From Pedobacter sp. JY14-1 (lineage in GTDB: Bacteria; Bacteroidota; Bacteroidia; Sphingobacteriales; Sphingobacteriaceae), in contig NZ_JARJHU010000008.1 in assembly GCF_029269825.1 (NCBI RefSeq), forward strand, positions 310,001-374,000: a stretch of 64,000 bases of DNA. The letters run 5' to 3'. The first letter of the stretch is position 1. Each line of letters opens with the position of its first letter. The notes beneath the pieces are model-generated. The model saw only the letters and a program-made list of their open reading frames with translations, was not told where the DNA came from and did no database searches. Of the stretch, positions 26,211-36,068 are shown piece by piece. A program made the translations under genes and the position numbers.

Positions 26211-29200
26211 TTAATCAGTTAAAAATATATGATAATTATCCTTTCGCATCATTTTTCCAGGTTTAGCAGGGTTAGGAACAAATGTCTCAAAATTAACGTG
26301 GGGCCCTCCTCCATGTGCTCCTGTTATATCACTTGTCCCCATTCTAAAGACTCTTTTTCCATCTGAAGATATGAATCTGCCGCTCCCAGGAATAGCCTCT
26401 TTATATCCTTTACCTAGGAATTTCTGTGCCAGTTCTAAAACTTCACTAGCAGATCTCTTGGCTCCATCTCTTAATCCAAGTTTAGCCAATGATTTATATG
26501 CTCCTGCAATCTCAAAACCTCCAATCGCATCAGATCCCGCTGAAAGCAATCCCATACCTGCAGCAAAATAATTTGGTCCAGTTGAAAAAGTACCAGTTCC
26601 ATATTTCATGACCTGATACACCCCCCCTAACACAGGTATGTCTGTTATTTTCTCGTCAGCTTCTTCTGCAGTTGCACTAAGTTGATTGAATGATTCCCAA
26701 TTTTCTGCGATTTGTTTAGCCTGATCTAAATCTTTAGGGGAATTCATAGGACCAATACCTAATGCTGCAAGAAGCCTTGTAAACCAATCGTCATTACCAC
26801 TACGTTTATTCTTAGGTGAATATTGACTCTTTAACTGGTTGAATATAATTTGGGCGTCTTCACCTGTGTATTTAGTTCCTAAATTAGTTTCTTCAACAGC
26901 CATCCCATCGGGATCAATAAACCTAATCGGATTATTCATCGCATAGTTATATGGAGACCATTTCCTTGCCAATTCCGCCAACGGATCAATCACATTCCAC
27001 CTACCAATCACCGGATCATAAAACCTCGCCCCATAATCGAACATCTTCTCCTGGTCCTGCTTCTCCTTACCGTTGTACTGGTATTTGTTCTCGTTACCAA
27101 TTACTGAGCCGGTCTGTAAGCCCAATCCAAATGCATAGTAGTCGGTCTCCTGAATTGACCTTGCTGTGCCATTATAAATATCAAAGTACACCCTTCCATT
27201 ACCAAGGTGGTCGCTCAACGTATATTCATAGGCGTAAACAGGGTCCGTTCCTGTACCGTTCTTGACGACCCTTCCTGCCTCTGTCTGGGCAAATGCGAAA
27301 GCTCCGCCTTCGTAATGGATACCACTAATGTAATCATTTGCAACTGTAGTCCCTACTTCTTTTCTCAGCTTTACGCCCCCCGCATCATAAATGTAATTGA
27401 TCGTATTGCCTGAATAGGTCATGGCCTTGGGCAGGTTCAGCAGGTTATAGGTAATGCTGCCCAGGTTATTGCCGGTATTCGTTGAGTTCGTCCTTCCGGT
27501 CAGGTTGCCGTTCCCGTCATAAGTATAACTGGTGGTACCCGCCAGTTGAAACCTCGTATCTGCGACGTTTGCATTGCTGTCCAGTACGCTGGTCAGGCGG
27601 TTACCGCCATAGGTATATCTTAGTTGATCTATCAGTGAACCGCCCAGCTTTCGCTGAAGGCGGGTAATGTTACCCATCAGGTCATAGCCGATCGATTCAT
27701 TATTGCCGTTACCGGCTACTGCAGACTTAAGCCGGTTCAGGTTATCATAGCTGTAGTTGTAATACTTATTCGTACCCCAGGTCTGCGTGCTGATGTTGCC
27801 ATTGTATTGCGGCGTTACTCCATTTGGTGCATCCTGATAGTACAACGCCTCTCCAAACAGGGCTGAAGATATCGAAGTCAGCCAGCCTCTTATATTGTAA
27901 TTGTAGGTTACATCCTGTTTAAACGTCGCACCGCCGTCTGTACTGTGCAACCGTTTACGGTATATATTGCCCAGTTCATTGTACTCATTACGAGAAAGCA
28001 AGATCTTTTGGTTGGCTGAAGTTCCAGAAGTGTTGGCGGTTAACTGGTAAGTATCTACCTTCCGTCCCTGCGCGTCATAGGTATATTCATTTTTGATATA
28101 CAGGCTTTCAGTTCCTGCAACATAATGCTTCCTCGTACTCGCCATTACTGCACCCGAGAAATCATATTCGTTGGTGATCTCATCATAATTGGTCGCTACT
28201 GTCGCCTTACCCTTGTAATGTTGCCGGATGACCTTAACTACACGCGCCTTGTCATCATAATAATTAACCGTCCACAAGTAATTTGATGTACCCAGTACAT
28301 TCGACTTACTGGCTGTAGTTAGTCCGCGCGTCATCGTTGTAAAACTTGCGGATTGATTGTAAGCCGCCTCGGAAGGTATTCCCGGAATGGCGTAGTCATC
28401 GTAATAATTTACGGTCAATACGGTATTCACCGTCGTCGGGTAAGTGGCGCTGGTGTACCCTGTGCCTGTTGTCGTTCTGCTTTCCCATTGCGTAGCTATA
28501 CCATTCGCTTCTGTTTGTACAGTACTGAGGTAGTTCACGTTGGCTGTACCTGCACGTGTATGTATTCCCGTTAAGACAACTCTACCCTGGGCATCGTATT
28601 TCGTAACCGTCCATTCCTGCGGACTGCGGCCCCGCTGCACACTGTCCTGGGTCATGATCAACTGGTCCAGTTTATTGTATACCATATACTCCCAGCCCTT
28701 TCCTGGCAGCTTTTTAGCAGTCATACGCTGCCTGCCATCATATTTATACTGATAGCAATAAGCATCGAGCGTCGTCTGGGTGATTGCCGCATTGGCATCA
28801 GGATTAGCGGCAGGCGGCAACACAAAGGATAAATTACCAAAATCATCATACACATAATAGGTAGATAGCGTATCTAATGCATCTATGGTTTGAGTATATG
28901 CGCGCTTTAAGATCACCCGCCCGTCCCTGTCCTTTACTTCCAGTACCGAGTTCGATAATGGCAAGTTGTTAAATGAATTGCTGTTTTCATCCCAGGAAGA
29001 CTCCCTGGATACCGAATTGTTTGCATACAGTTCATTGTTGTTTTGTCTTACCAGTGTCCGGGCTCCCGTCGTAGCATTGATGGAAACCTTATACAAGGCC
29101 TCTTTTCTATGAAAGGAATTATAGTACTTAACCGTATGCCCCCTATTAGGGCTGCTTCCCGTGGTCAACTGCCAGTCGTCTCCAGGTGCCCCCTGCTCCA

Positions 29201-29795
29201 CTACCCGGTTTAGCGCACTGGTTTCATACCTTGCTTCGGAATAAGGATATAATGATGCTCCAATACCAGCAGGAGGGCTGGCATAGAAATTAGATTGATC
29301 CCATGCATATGGCGGCGTATAGCCATTTTCTCCAGCCTTCGTGTAAGGCGGATACTTGGCAGATTCAACACCCATATAGTTGTACGAACGGTTTTGAAGT
29401 ACGGCTTTCAGCGAAGGGCTGGCTTTGATACCGATCGTTCCCGCAGACCTGCCTATCCCGTCCAGGTATTCCACAGAAGTATTTACATGTGTATTCAGAT
29501 TTGTAGAATCAGATGGCTTCAAGATTCCGGCTTGCCTTACATCGTAAGTAACGATAAAATTATAGTCCTTGTTAAACCATTGCTGGTTCTGTACGCCCCC
29601 GTTAGCCGGACTGATATAAGCCTTAAAGTTCGCCCCAGCAGGAACCGTAAATCCTGGCTTTAAAATAATGCTTTCAGAAGCGGTAATTTCCTTTTGATTG
29701 CCGTAAGCAATCACGGAAACCTGTTGCTGCGCAAGAGCTAAGTCAGGGATCCAGAAAAGTACCAGGCAAGTTATGGTGATGATGAACTTTTTCAT
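26211..29795 (-). CDS. RHS-repeat toxin RHS2 (DUF6443 N-terminus, RHS core, variable tip)
   Basis: 1194 residues from the ATG at 29795; a TTG three codons upstream is possible but the signal peptide MKKFIITITCLVLFWIPDLA starts at the ATG. N-terminal LKPGFTVPAGANFKAYI matches the equivalent part of RHS1, then YD repeats and the core FDYGARFYDPVIGRWNVIDP at about 918, ending NPIRFIDPDGM near 963. The 230-residue tip is unrelated to RHS1 and ends with GYKEAIPGSGRF, RVFRMGTSDI and GGGPHVNFETF; conserved Arg, His and Glu suggest a nuclease-like domain, but I cannot assign a family. Immunity gene adjacent. Pairs with the SpvB-like protein 20 bases upstream. Confidence 0.9.
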   Translation of the reverse strand: MKKFIITITCLVLFWIPDLALAQQQVSVIAYGNQKEITASESIILKPGFTVPAGANFKAYISPANGGVQNQQWFNKDYNFIVTYDVRQAGILKPSDSTNLNTHVNTSVEYLDGIGRSAGTIGIKASPSLKAVLQNRSYNYMGVESAKYPPYTKAGENGYTPPYAWDQSNFYASPPAGIGASLYPYSEARYETSALNRVVEQGAPGDDWQLTTGSSPNRGHTVKYYNSFHRKEALYKVSINATTGARTLVRQNNNELYANNSVSRESSWDENSNSFNNLPLSNSVLEVKDRDGRVILKRAYTQTIDALDTLSTYYVYDDFGNLSFVLPPAANPDANAAITQTTLDAYCYQYKYDGRQRMTAKKLPGKGWEYMVYNKLDQLIMTQDSVQRGRSPQEWTVTKYDAQGRVVLTGIHTRAGTANVNYLSTVQTEANGIATQWESRTTTGTGYTSATYPTTVNTVLTVNYYDDYAIPGIPSEAAYNQSASFTTMTRGLTTASKSNVLGTSNYLWTVNYYDDKARVVKVIRQHYKGKATVATNYDEITNEYDFSGAVMASTRKHYVAGTESLYIKNEYTYDAQGRKVDTYQLTANTSGTSANQKILLSRNEYNELGNIYRKRLHSTDGGATFKQDVTYNYNIRGWLTSISSALFGEALYYQDAPNGVTPQYNGNISTQTWGTNKYYNYSYDNLNRLKSAVAGNGNNESIGYDLMGNITRLQRKLGGSLIDQLRYTYGGNRLTSVLDSNANVADTRFQLAGTTSYTYDGNGNLTGRTNSTNTGNNLGSITYNLLNLPKAMTYSGNTINYIYDAGGVKLRKEVGTTVANDYISGIHYEGGAFAFAQTEAGRVVKNGTGTDPVYAYEYTLSDHLGNGRVYFDIYNGTARSIQETDYYAFGLGLQTGSVIGNENKYQYNGKEKQDQEKMFDYGARFYDPVIGRWNVIDPLAELARKWSPYNYAMNNPIRFIDPDGMAVEETNLGTKYTGEDAQIIFNQLKSQYSPKNKRSGNDDWFTRLLAALGIGPMNSPKDLDQAKQIAENWESFNQLSATAEEADEKITDIPVLGGVYQVMKYGTGTFSTGPNYFAAGMGLLSAGSDAIGGFEIAGAYKSLAKLGLRDGAKRSASEVLELAQKFLGKGYKEAIPGSGRFISSDGKRVFRMGTSDITGAHGGGPHVNFETFVPNPAKPGKMMRKDNYHIFLTD

Positions 29796-29815
29796 ATACG
29801 TCAATTTAGTAGCGG

Positions 29816-32800
29816 TTATTGCTTATATCTTTTGCCAATATTGTAGTCGTAAGCCTTGACAATATTACCGTCATGGTCTTTGATATTCCTGAGCCTATGC
29901 TCATTGTCATATTCGTAAGTGGAGGTTAAGCCTCTCACATCCATTGAACTGGTTACTCCGACCCCACGTTTATAGGTAAAGCTCCGCATCGCGGCATCAC
30001 TTGGGTGAAAGCGCAGTTCATCGATGAAACCTGTACCTGAAATTGTTACGTCAGTTAATGCCCCAGCGGTCAGCTCCCGTTCTGCAAATACCCAGTTGCC
30101 CTTGGTATTCTTTACCACTTCAGGTCCGATGGTTCCCCCTGTTACGTTTACTGTAGAACCACTTTTATACCAGTAGCCCACGATATATTTTCTCCCCGAT
30201 ACGTTGGTGCTTTTTGTGATATTCCCGCTTGCCAGGTTGTAAACGTAATCCCTTGACGGCGACAGGGTATCCAGCACCGGGGTTCCCGCATACTGCCAGT
30301 TACTCTTATCTCCTTCCTCAAAATTTGTAAACGCGACCTCGCTCGAACCCTGCACATTGACCACCTCGGCAATCGGAAACTCTTTACTATAGCCCCAGAT
30401 GAGTGCGGTTTTTGGACCGGACAAATTCGAATACAGGATAGGATTGCCTTTGTCATCGTAAGCATCGTAATTGCTTTCCAGCGAATAGCTGTTATCCGAT
30501 TCGCTATAAGTCAATTCAGAGAATGGGATGCCTCCGGTATTCAGACGGTACACACTACTTGGCAAAGTCTTGCCAGAGAAATCCGAAAAGGTACTTTTGG
30601 TTCCTGCAAGTACCTGGTAAGCGCCGCCTTTCATGACCAGGGCCAGGTTTTCGACAGGCTCAGCGACCATATTTGCATCGCGCAGCAGATTGACCCCCGG
30701 AACGGTATTCTGTAAAAAATCCTTAGCGTATTTGAGCCTGGTTGCCGTAGAATCTCCGTTTGAATTATAGCTGACAATGCGGGTAGGCTGAAGGTGTGCA
30801 ATATTATTGTATTGATACTTTGTCAAGTTTGTCGTAGAATCTATATATACCCTGTCCCAGGTCGAAACCCGAGTTTCAGAAAGCTTGTAGACATTGGACA
30901 GCGTCGATAAGTCTACTGTACTTCCATAATATTTACCAGGATAATAGTTCGTACTGGTTTCCGGGCCTACATCTTTATAACCCAAGGGGTCCATATTTGG
31001 AATGGTCGCTATCTGACTACATTGATAAGTATAGTTACCGTTATTGTTCGCCATACCGCATACTGTAAACGAGGTATTATACTCGCCTATCTTCATCCCC
31101 TTCACACCCCCGAAATAAGAATATTGCTTTGGCGATGTAGATGGCGCATCATAGTTTTTATAATCGTTGACAGTGACCCGGGCCCTGGTACCATCTGTGC
31201 GTAAACCATTGTATTCAATAATCTTTATAGGCAACCCCACAGGCACATTTCTCTGGATGCCTTGGTTCGTATAAAATTCAGGGAAATTTTGCTGTGCACG
31301 GTTAGATGGGCTGGGATAATTCCAGGCAGCCGTCGGAACACTTTGATTAAAATAATAAGCCGTTTGGTGGGAAATTACAGGCCCGTCGTAGATGCTTTCT
31401 ACAACTGAAGGGTAATAAGCGTAACTACCGTTATGTAATACCAGATCATTTAACGGGTGGGAAAAGATTTGTAAATTTTCAATATAAGTCGTATTTGTAT
31501 TAAAAACGTAGTTGCAAGTCACACTGGTAATTAGACCAGGTATCTGAACGATACCATAACCTGATTCCGTCGAACTCGTGCTATTAACTGCACCAACACC
31601 ATAAGTAAACCCACGCTTGGAATGCGTCGCTCCGGAAAACATGATCCCATCCGCCTGGGTAATCGTCTTGATCCTGATCCCCCCACCCTGATAAATTTTA
31701 GTATATGGGGTATAATTGGAAGTAGCTCCGTCAATCCGGTATTTATGAGGTTCGTATTCATAAAGGAATTTTTCACCTGTAGGCGTAGAAACACTTTGAA
31801 GCGTACCCTTGATCATCTCATTGAAGTTGGTATTTCTCTTACCGAAGCTTACATTCTGGCTCTGAGTATCGCCAGGCGCATTATAAACCTCCTTTGCCTC
31901 CTGCCTGTGATAATCAAATGAACTGGGCGCGGTACCAGGATGCCCCTTGAAGCATGCCATCAGGTGTGGAATATCTCTCAGACTGATCGTACTGTCCGGA
32001 TCTTCGATCAGGGTCTTATTCCCGGTCTGGCCGTTATAAAAACCCCATCTATCTTTAGCTTTGCTTTCAATGTTCGGAGGTACAGGCAGTTTTCCAAGCA
32101 CACCAGCAGTCTGACTCCCGTAATAACTAAATTTCCACTTACCGGCTTTCGTTCCAACTGCATCGTAGACATCAACCGATTCCAGGTAATGCCCGTATTG
32201 CACATCAGGATCGTAATTGAATTGATAATGCTTATACCATTTGTATTCGCCATTAATTTTATGCTTAATGGTAACCTTTAGCAATACTTCCCTTCCCAGC
32301 ACCTCATTAGGGCTGTACTCAAAAGTGACCTTCCCATTAGGGAACACAATTTCCTTCAGTCTGCGGTGTACCTTTGTCTCTATTTTACTCTGACCGATAA
32401 TCGGTTCGCCATGAAACAAAAATTGTCCATTGGCATCATCCCAAGAGCTAGACGAAGACTTGTACATCATATCCCTGCTTAAGGGAAGTATCTCGGTCGT
32501 GGTGGTACGTATCCTGGAAAGCAGGCCTGTGCCCGGATTGACAGAGGCAGTATCCTCATATAGAAAACTGACCGTATCTCTTGACTTTGGTGAAGTGATC
32601 CTATACAGGTTATAATCCGAGTCATACTCCTGTGGAGACCCATACCAGTCTCCGCCAGGAATAGCAACCAGGTTATCGCCATTTGGCTGATAAAATCTTT
32701 TTTTCTTGACAATGATCCGGTCACCGGTTGTAAAATAGTGGACAAGCCCATTTCCGGTAGTGATGCTTTTGTTATTATCTGAATATTTAAATGTCGGATC

Positions 32801-33331
32801 ATACGGGAAAGTCAGCCCACCCTTCGTAAATCTCCCGCCCCCGCTGGGTACAGTGTAGCTAAAGACATCATAAGCATAATCTGTACTTCCGCTCATTACG
32901 CTCATCAATGTAGTACGGTGATTTTGATTATTGTCCGGATCCAGAGAGAAATTTGAAGTCGACTTAATAGATGCTGCACCCCCATCGTCGTCCAGGCCGT
33001 TTACCTGTTTGATCATTTTTCCTCCGGCATTCAACTCCCAGCCCATGCCGACACAGCCGGCCTCTTGCCCAACTTTAATCCCCAGCGTCTTATAACTGAT
33101 CGAAATGGGCACGCTGATATCATGTGCTTTAATCTCATATAGCGGAATATTGATATCTACAGTGCCCGTACTCCTGTCCACATTGTCCAGACTATAGGCC
33201 CCACTTATTTTACCCACTTTTGGCGCTTCGCCTATCGGACCTCCGGCCCTTTTATTATAAGTAACCTGCGCCATCAATTGACTATTGCCAAGTACGGCAA
33301 TCACCAGTAAGAGTTTGAATTTGATATGCAT
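29816..33331 (-). CDS. Giant secreted SpvB/TcB-like partner of RHS2
   Basis: 1171 residues, paralogue of the protein at 16992-20630. Signal peptide MHIKFKLLLVIAVLGNSQL. SLDNVDRSTGTVDINIPLYE and GIKVGQEAGCVGMGWELNAG open the shell-like region; TPTGEKFLYEYEPHKYR and the C-terminal FIDELRFHPSDAAMRSFTY and RLRNIKDHDGNIVKAYDY match the paralogue position by position. Middle regions diverge strongly, so the partners are probably co-evolving within each operon. Role inferred as the TcB-like half of the toxin shell. Confidence 0.75.
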   Translation of the reverse strand: MHIKFKLLLVIAVLGNSQLMAQVTYNKRAGGPIGEAPKVGKISGAYSLDNVDRSTGTVDINIPLYEIKAHDISVPISISYKTLGIKVGQEAGCVGMGWELNAGGKMIKQVNGLDDDGGAASIKSTSNFSLDPDNNQNHRTTLMSVMSGSTDYAYDVFSYTVPSGGGRFTKGGLTFPYDPTFKYSDNNKSITTGNGLVHYFTTGDRIIVKKKRFYQPNGDNLVAIPGGDWYGSPQEYDSDYNLYRITSPKSRDTVSFLYEDTASVNPGTGLLSRIRTTTTEILPLSRDMMYKSSSSSWDDANGQFLFHGEPIIGQSKIETKVHRRLKEIVFPNGKVTFEYSPNEVLGREVLLKVTIKHKINGEYKWYKHYQFNYDPDVQYGHYLESVDVYDAVGTKAGKWKFSYYGSQTAGVLGKLPVPPNIESKAKDRWGFYNGQTGNKTLIEDPDSTISLRDIPHLMACFKGHPGTAPSSFDYHRQEAKEVYNAPGDTQSQNVSFGKRNTNFNEMIKGTLQSVSTPTGEKFLYEYEPHKYRIDGATSNYTPYTKIYQGGGIRIKTITQADGIMFSGATHSKRGFTYGVGAVNSTSSTESGYGIVQIPGLITSVTCNYVFNTNTTYIENLQIFSHPLNDLVLHNGSYAYYPSVVESIYDGPVISHQTAYYFNQSVPTAAWNYPSPSNRAQQNFPEFYTNQGIQRNVPVGLPIKIIEYNGLRTDGTRARVTVNDYKNYDAPSTSPKQYSYFGGVKGMKIGEYNTSFTVCGMANNNGNYTYQCSQIATIPNMDPLGYKDVGPETSTNYYPGKYYGSTVDLSTLSNVYKLSETRVSTWDRVYIDSTTNLTKYQYNNIAHLQPTRIVSYNSNGDSTATRLKYAKDFLQNTVPGVNLLRDANMVAEPVENLALVMKGGAYQVLAGTKSTFSDFSGKTLPSSVYRLNTGGIPFSELTYSESDNSYSLESNYDAYDDKGNPILYSNLSGPKTALIWGYSKEFPIAEVVNVQGSSEVAFTNFEEGDKSNWQYAGTPVLDTLSPSRDYVYNLASGNITKSTNVSGRKYIVGYWYKSGSTVNVTGGTIGPEVVKNTKGNWVFAERELTAGALTDVTISGTGFIDELRFHPSDAAMRSFTYKRGVGVTSSMDVRGLTSTYEYDNEHRLRNIKDHDGNIVKAYDYNIGKRYKQ

Positions 33332-33361
33332 AATTAATTCAGATAAAGTCTTATGATCCGT

Positions 33362-34360
33362 TTACTTTTTGTCCGTTACCAGTGCCACTAATGTCTTTTT
33401 CAATGCCTCTATCTCGGCCTGCTGGGTATCATCCCGCTTTTTCGTCTCAATCAGATGCAGGGTCAGCTCTTCAATCTTTTCCAGCAGCTTCTTGTTCATT
33501 TCACCTAATTCAACGCCATTTTTCTTTACTTCCGTAGCAGAAGGAATGCCCGGCAAATGACCTTTCTCTTTGATATGAGTTTCAGTCTCAGCCAGCGTTG
33601 GAAGCTTATAATCTTCTGTAAAAACATAGTCCGGCCAGTTAGCTGATTCTACTTTAATTTCTTTAGCCCTAATGCTACCATTCACAGCCAGTTTATAGCC
33701 TTGCGTGTTGGCCGTACCTATACCAACATTACCACTACTTACATTATTAAGCGCTAAAACTGAGGCGTCAATAAAAAGCTTTTTAAATGTATTATCTCCA
33801 TATACATCAATATAACTTCGATCATTAACCATATCAGCCGCAATAAAGACTCGACCACTATTTACGCCATTTGCTCCTCCAATTCTTATTTCTCCAGTTT
33901 TATCGCTCGTTGCAATTTGGAATTTAGATAGCGGGTTAGTCGTTCCGATCCCTACATTGCCCAGATGGTCTATCCGCATACGCTCTATATCAGAATTCGT
34001 GCTAAAACTAATCGCGCCTCCAGTCATCGCCGAACCCCTCAGGAAATTAATTGAACTATTCGTCTGACCATAAAAGTTATGAATGATTGCAAAACTTCTG
34101 CTATTCAGAACATTTGTCGCGTAGCCCCGAACACCTAAAAATGTCCCGTTTCCCTCATTATCGCCTTCGAGAAGCCTGCCAAAAATTGTCCCTAGAGCGC
34201 CCGATGGTATATACTTCGCAACATCAAGTGCACCTCTTGGACTGGTCGTAGCGATTCCAACATCCCCACTTGCAGGAAACGTGTTTGTCTGTGCGGCTAC
34301 ATAGTAAACTTGTAGCACCATTGCCAATGCTAGCAATATTTTCCTTGTATACTGAATCAT
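33362..34360 (-). CDS. Secreted fibre-like protein, operon 2 copy 4
   Basis: 332 residues with a signal peptide (ILLALAMVLQVYYVAA), the opening NTFPASGDVGIATTSPRGAL, an internal GIGTTNPLSKFQIATSDKTG unit and GIGTANTQGYKLAVNGSIRA, then the common C-module (variant SATEVKKNGVELGEMNKKL) and coiled coil. It overlaps copy 3 by four bases. Same placement, just before the SpvB-like gene, as the protein at 20634-21617 in operon 1. Confidence 0.75.
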   Translation of the reverse strand: MIQYTRKILLALAMVLQVYYVAAQTNTFPASGDVGIATTSPRGALDVAKYIPSGALGTIFGRLLEGDNEGNGTFLGVRGYATNVLNSRSFAIIHNFYGQTNSSINFLRGSAMTGGAISFSTNSDIERMRIDHLGNVGIGTTNPLSKFQIATSDKTGEIRIGGANGVNSGRVFIAADMVNDRSYIDVYGDNTFKKLFIDASVLALNNVSSGNVGIGTANTQGYKLAVNGSIRAKEIKVESANWPDYVFTEDYKLPTLAETETHIKEKGHLPGIPSATEVKKNGVELGEMNKKLLEKIEELTLHLIETKKRDDTQQAEIEALKKTLVALVTDKK

Positions 34361-35298
34361 TGATTTTTCGTTTTTAGTTCATTTATGTCCTTCTGTTGTT
34401 TTTCCACAAGGGCTCCAAGCTTCGCATTCTCCTTATCAATTCTGATCAAATGCAATGTTAGCTCCTCGATCTTCTCGAGCAGCTTCTTATTCATCTCGCC
34501 CAGTTCGATGCCATTTTCCTTTACTTCCGCGGCAGAAGGAATACCCGGCAAATGGCCTTTCTCTTTGATATGAGTTTCTGTTTCCGATAGTGACGGCAAA
34601 GCATAGTCCTTTGCAAAGACAAAATCCGGCCAGGTACCTTGCAGTTTTACTTTCACAGACTCTGCAATCATATTACCCGCCACAGCTAGTTTATAGCCTT
34701 TCGGATCTGTCGTACCTATTGCAACACTACCCGTTACATTAAAATTTGGAACATCATGTGTTTCTGTGTGCGTAGGAACAAAATCCTGAATATTACTCAA
34801 TACACTTTGGTTAAGAGGATTACCATTTATCTGGTATGGTACTGCCAACATATTTTCTGCAGTCGATGTTGTCCACCCTGTAAACTTGTAACCTTGGTCA
34901 TGATAGGCATCCGCATATGGAACCTCCAGAGCTAAATATTTTTTGCCATTAAACGTACAAGTCTTTAATTTCCAATGCGGTCCACTGTTATAAACTGAGG
35001 ATACACTCCCTGAATTGATGTTGTAAGCAGAGGCGGTATTGACTTCAGCGATATTTACGCGATTATAAGCTCCCGCCGATCCTCTCAGGGCCGTAATTGT
35101 TCCAATCGCATAATTAGCGCTAAGTAATGTCGTGCCATACGACTCATGTAATAAGATCAACACCCTGGTATAATCCAAGTTAGCTGAGTAAAACGGGACA
35201 ACAATACTCTTATATTGACCGGGAGCTAATGTTGTGACCTGGGCAAAACCAGTCGCAGAGAATACGACCAGTAATAGGCTAAAGATGTAATTACGCAT
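34357..35298 (-). CDS. Secreted fibre-like protein, operon 2 copy 3
   Basis: 313 residues. Signal peptide NYIFSLLLVVFSATGFAQ. The first 185 residues form a unique beta domain with no GIGT repeat (YKSIVVPFYSANLDYTRVLI), resembling in place the unique domain of 20634-21617. AIGTTDPKGYKLAVAGNMIA leads into the common C-module (KVKLQGTWPDFVFAKDYALP) and a coiled coil. The unique domain probably sets binding specificity. Confidence 0.75.
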   Translation of the reverse strand: MRNYIFSLLLVVFSATGFAQVTTLAPGQYKSIVVPFYSANLDYTRVLILLHESYGTTLLSANYAIGTITALRGSAGAYNRVNIAEVNTASAYNINSGSVSSVYNSGPHWKLKTCTFNGKKYLALEVPYADAYHDQGYKFTGWTTSTAENMLAVPYQINGNPLNQSVLSNIQDFVPTHTETHDVPNFNVTGSVAIGTTDPKGYKLAVAGNMIAESVKVKLQGTWPDFVFAKDYALPSLSETETHIKEKGHLPGIPSAAEVKENGIELGEMNKKLLEKIEELTLHLIRIDKENAKLGALVEKQQKDINELKTKNQ

Positions 35299-36045
35299 TT
35301 ACTTTATTTTAAGTTGTAGTTCTTTTATTGCCGTCTGCTGTTCAGTCAGAAGACTACCAAGCTTTGCATTCTCCTTCTTCATCTCAATCAAATGCAGCGT
35401 CAGCTCCTCGATCTTCTGCAACAGCTTCTTATTCATGTCGCCGAGTTCTACTCCATTCTCTTTCACCTCCGCAGCAGAAGGAATGCCTGGTAAATGGCCC
35501 TTCTCTTTAATATGCCGTTCCGTTTCAGCCAGCGTCGGCAAAGCATAGTCCTTTGCAAAAACATAATCCGGCCAGTTGGCAAGTTCAACTTTAACCTCCT
35601 GTGCCCTGATTTTACCTTTTACTGAAAGTCTTTCAGTAGGATTGGTAGTCCCAATCCCTACATTTCCTGCCCCCGTTATCCGCATCTTTTCCTGCGGAGT
35701 ATTGAATCCATATTCTGTATAAAATCGTAGGCCTGAGATATTTGTCGACTCTTTATATGCGCCTATTGCTGCTGCCCAGTGATTTGCCCATCCCAATACA
35801 ATTCTGTTTTCGCCTGCTGAATTTGTAGAGTTATACCTTTGATTTGCCACAATCATGGAAACATCATTCGAACCGTTGGCATCCATACCGTAGGCATTCA
35901 CATTAAACTTGGCACCCGTATGACCTGTTCCTATAGTAATACCGTTTGTAGTGATATTCCCATTATCTGTTACAGTCTGCAATGTCTGGGAAAAGCCTGT
36001 TTTGAAAAATCCTGTGAATAAAATCAGCATTAAATATTTTTTCAT
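35299..36045 (-). CDS. Secreted fibre-like protein, operon 2 copy 2 (shortest)
   Basis: 248 residues with signal peptide MKKYLMLILFTGFFKTGFSQ. A short N-domain (ANQRYNSTNSAGENRIVLGW, AAIGAYKESTNISGLRFYTE) resembles intermediate segments of phage fibres and is followed by GIGTTNPTERLSVKGK and the common module. The stop of this gene abuts the start of the next with no spacer. Ends in a Gln/Lys coiled coil. Confidence 0.75.
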   Translation of the reverse strand: MKKYLMLILFTGFFKTGFSQTLQTVTDNGNITTNGITIGTGHTGAKFNVNAYGMDANGSNDVSMIVANQRYNSTNSAGENRIVLGWANHWAAAIGAYKESTNISGLRFYTEYGFNTPQEKMRITGAGNVGIGTTNPTERLSVKGKIRAQEVKVELANWPDYVFAKDYALPTLAETERHIKEKGHLPGIPSAAEVKENGVELGDMNKKLLQKIEELTLHLIEMKKENAKLGSLLTEQQTAIKELQLKIK

Positions 36046-36068
36046 ATCAGCAGTTATTGAGTCATTAA

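Noticed and set aside
13458..33331. RHS proteins as type VI secretion effectors
   Set aside because: They have Sec signal peptides and the window has no VgrG, PAAR, Hcp or T6SS adaptor genes.
13458..33331. Complete Tc toxin complex
   Set aside because: The TcB- and TcC-like halves are seen but no TcA-like injection pore gene is present in the window.
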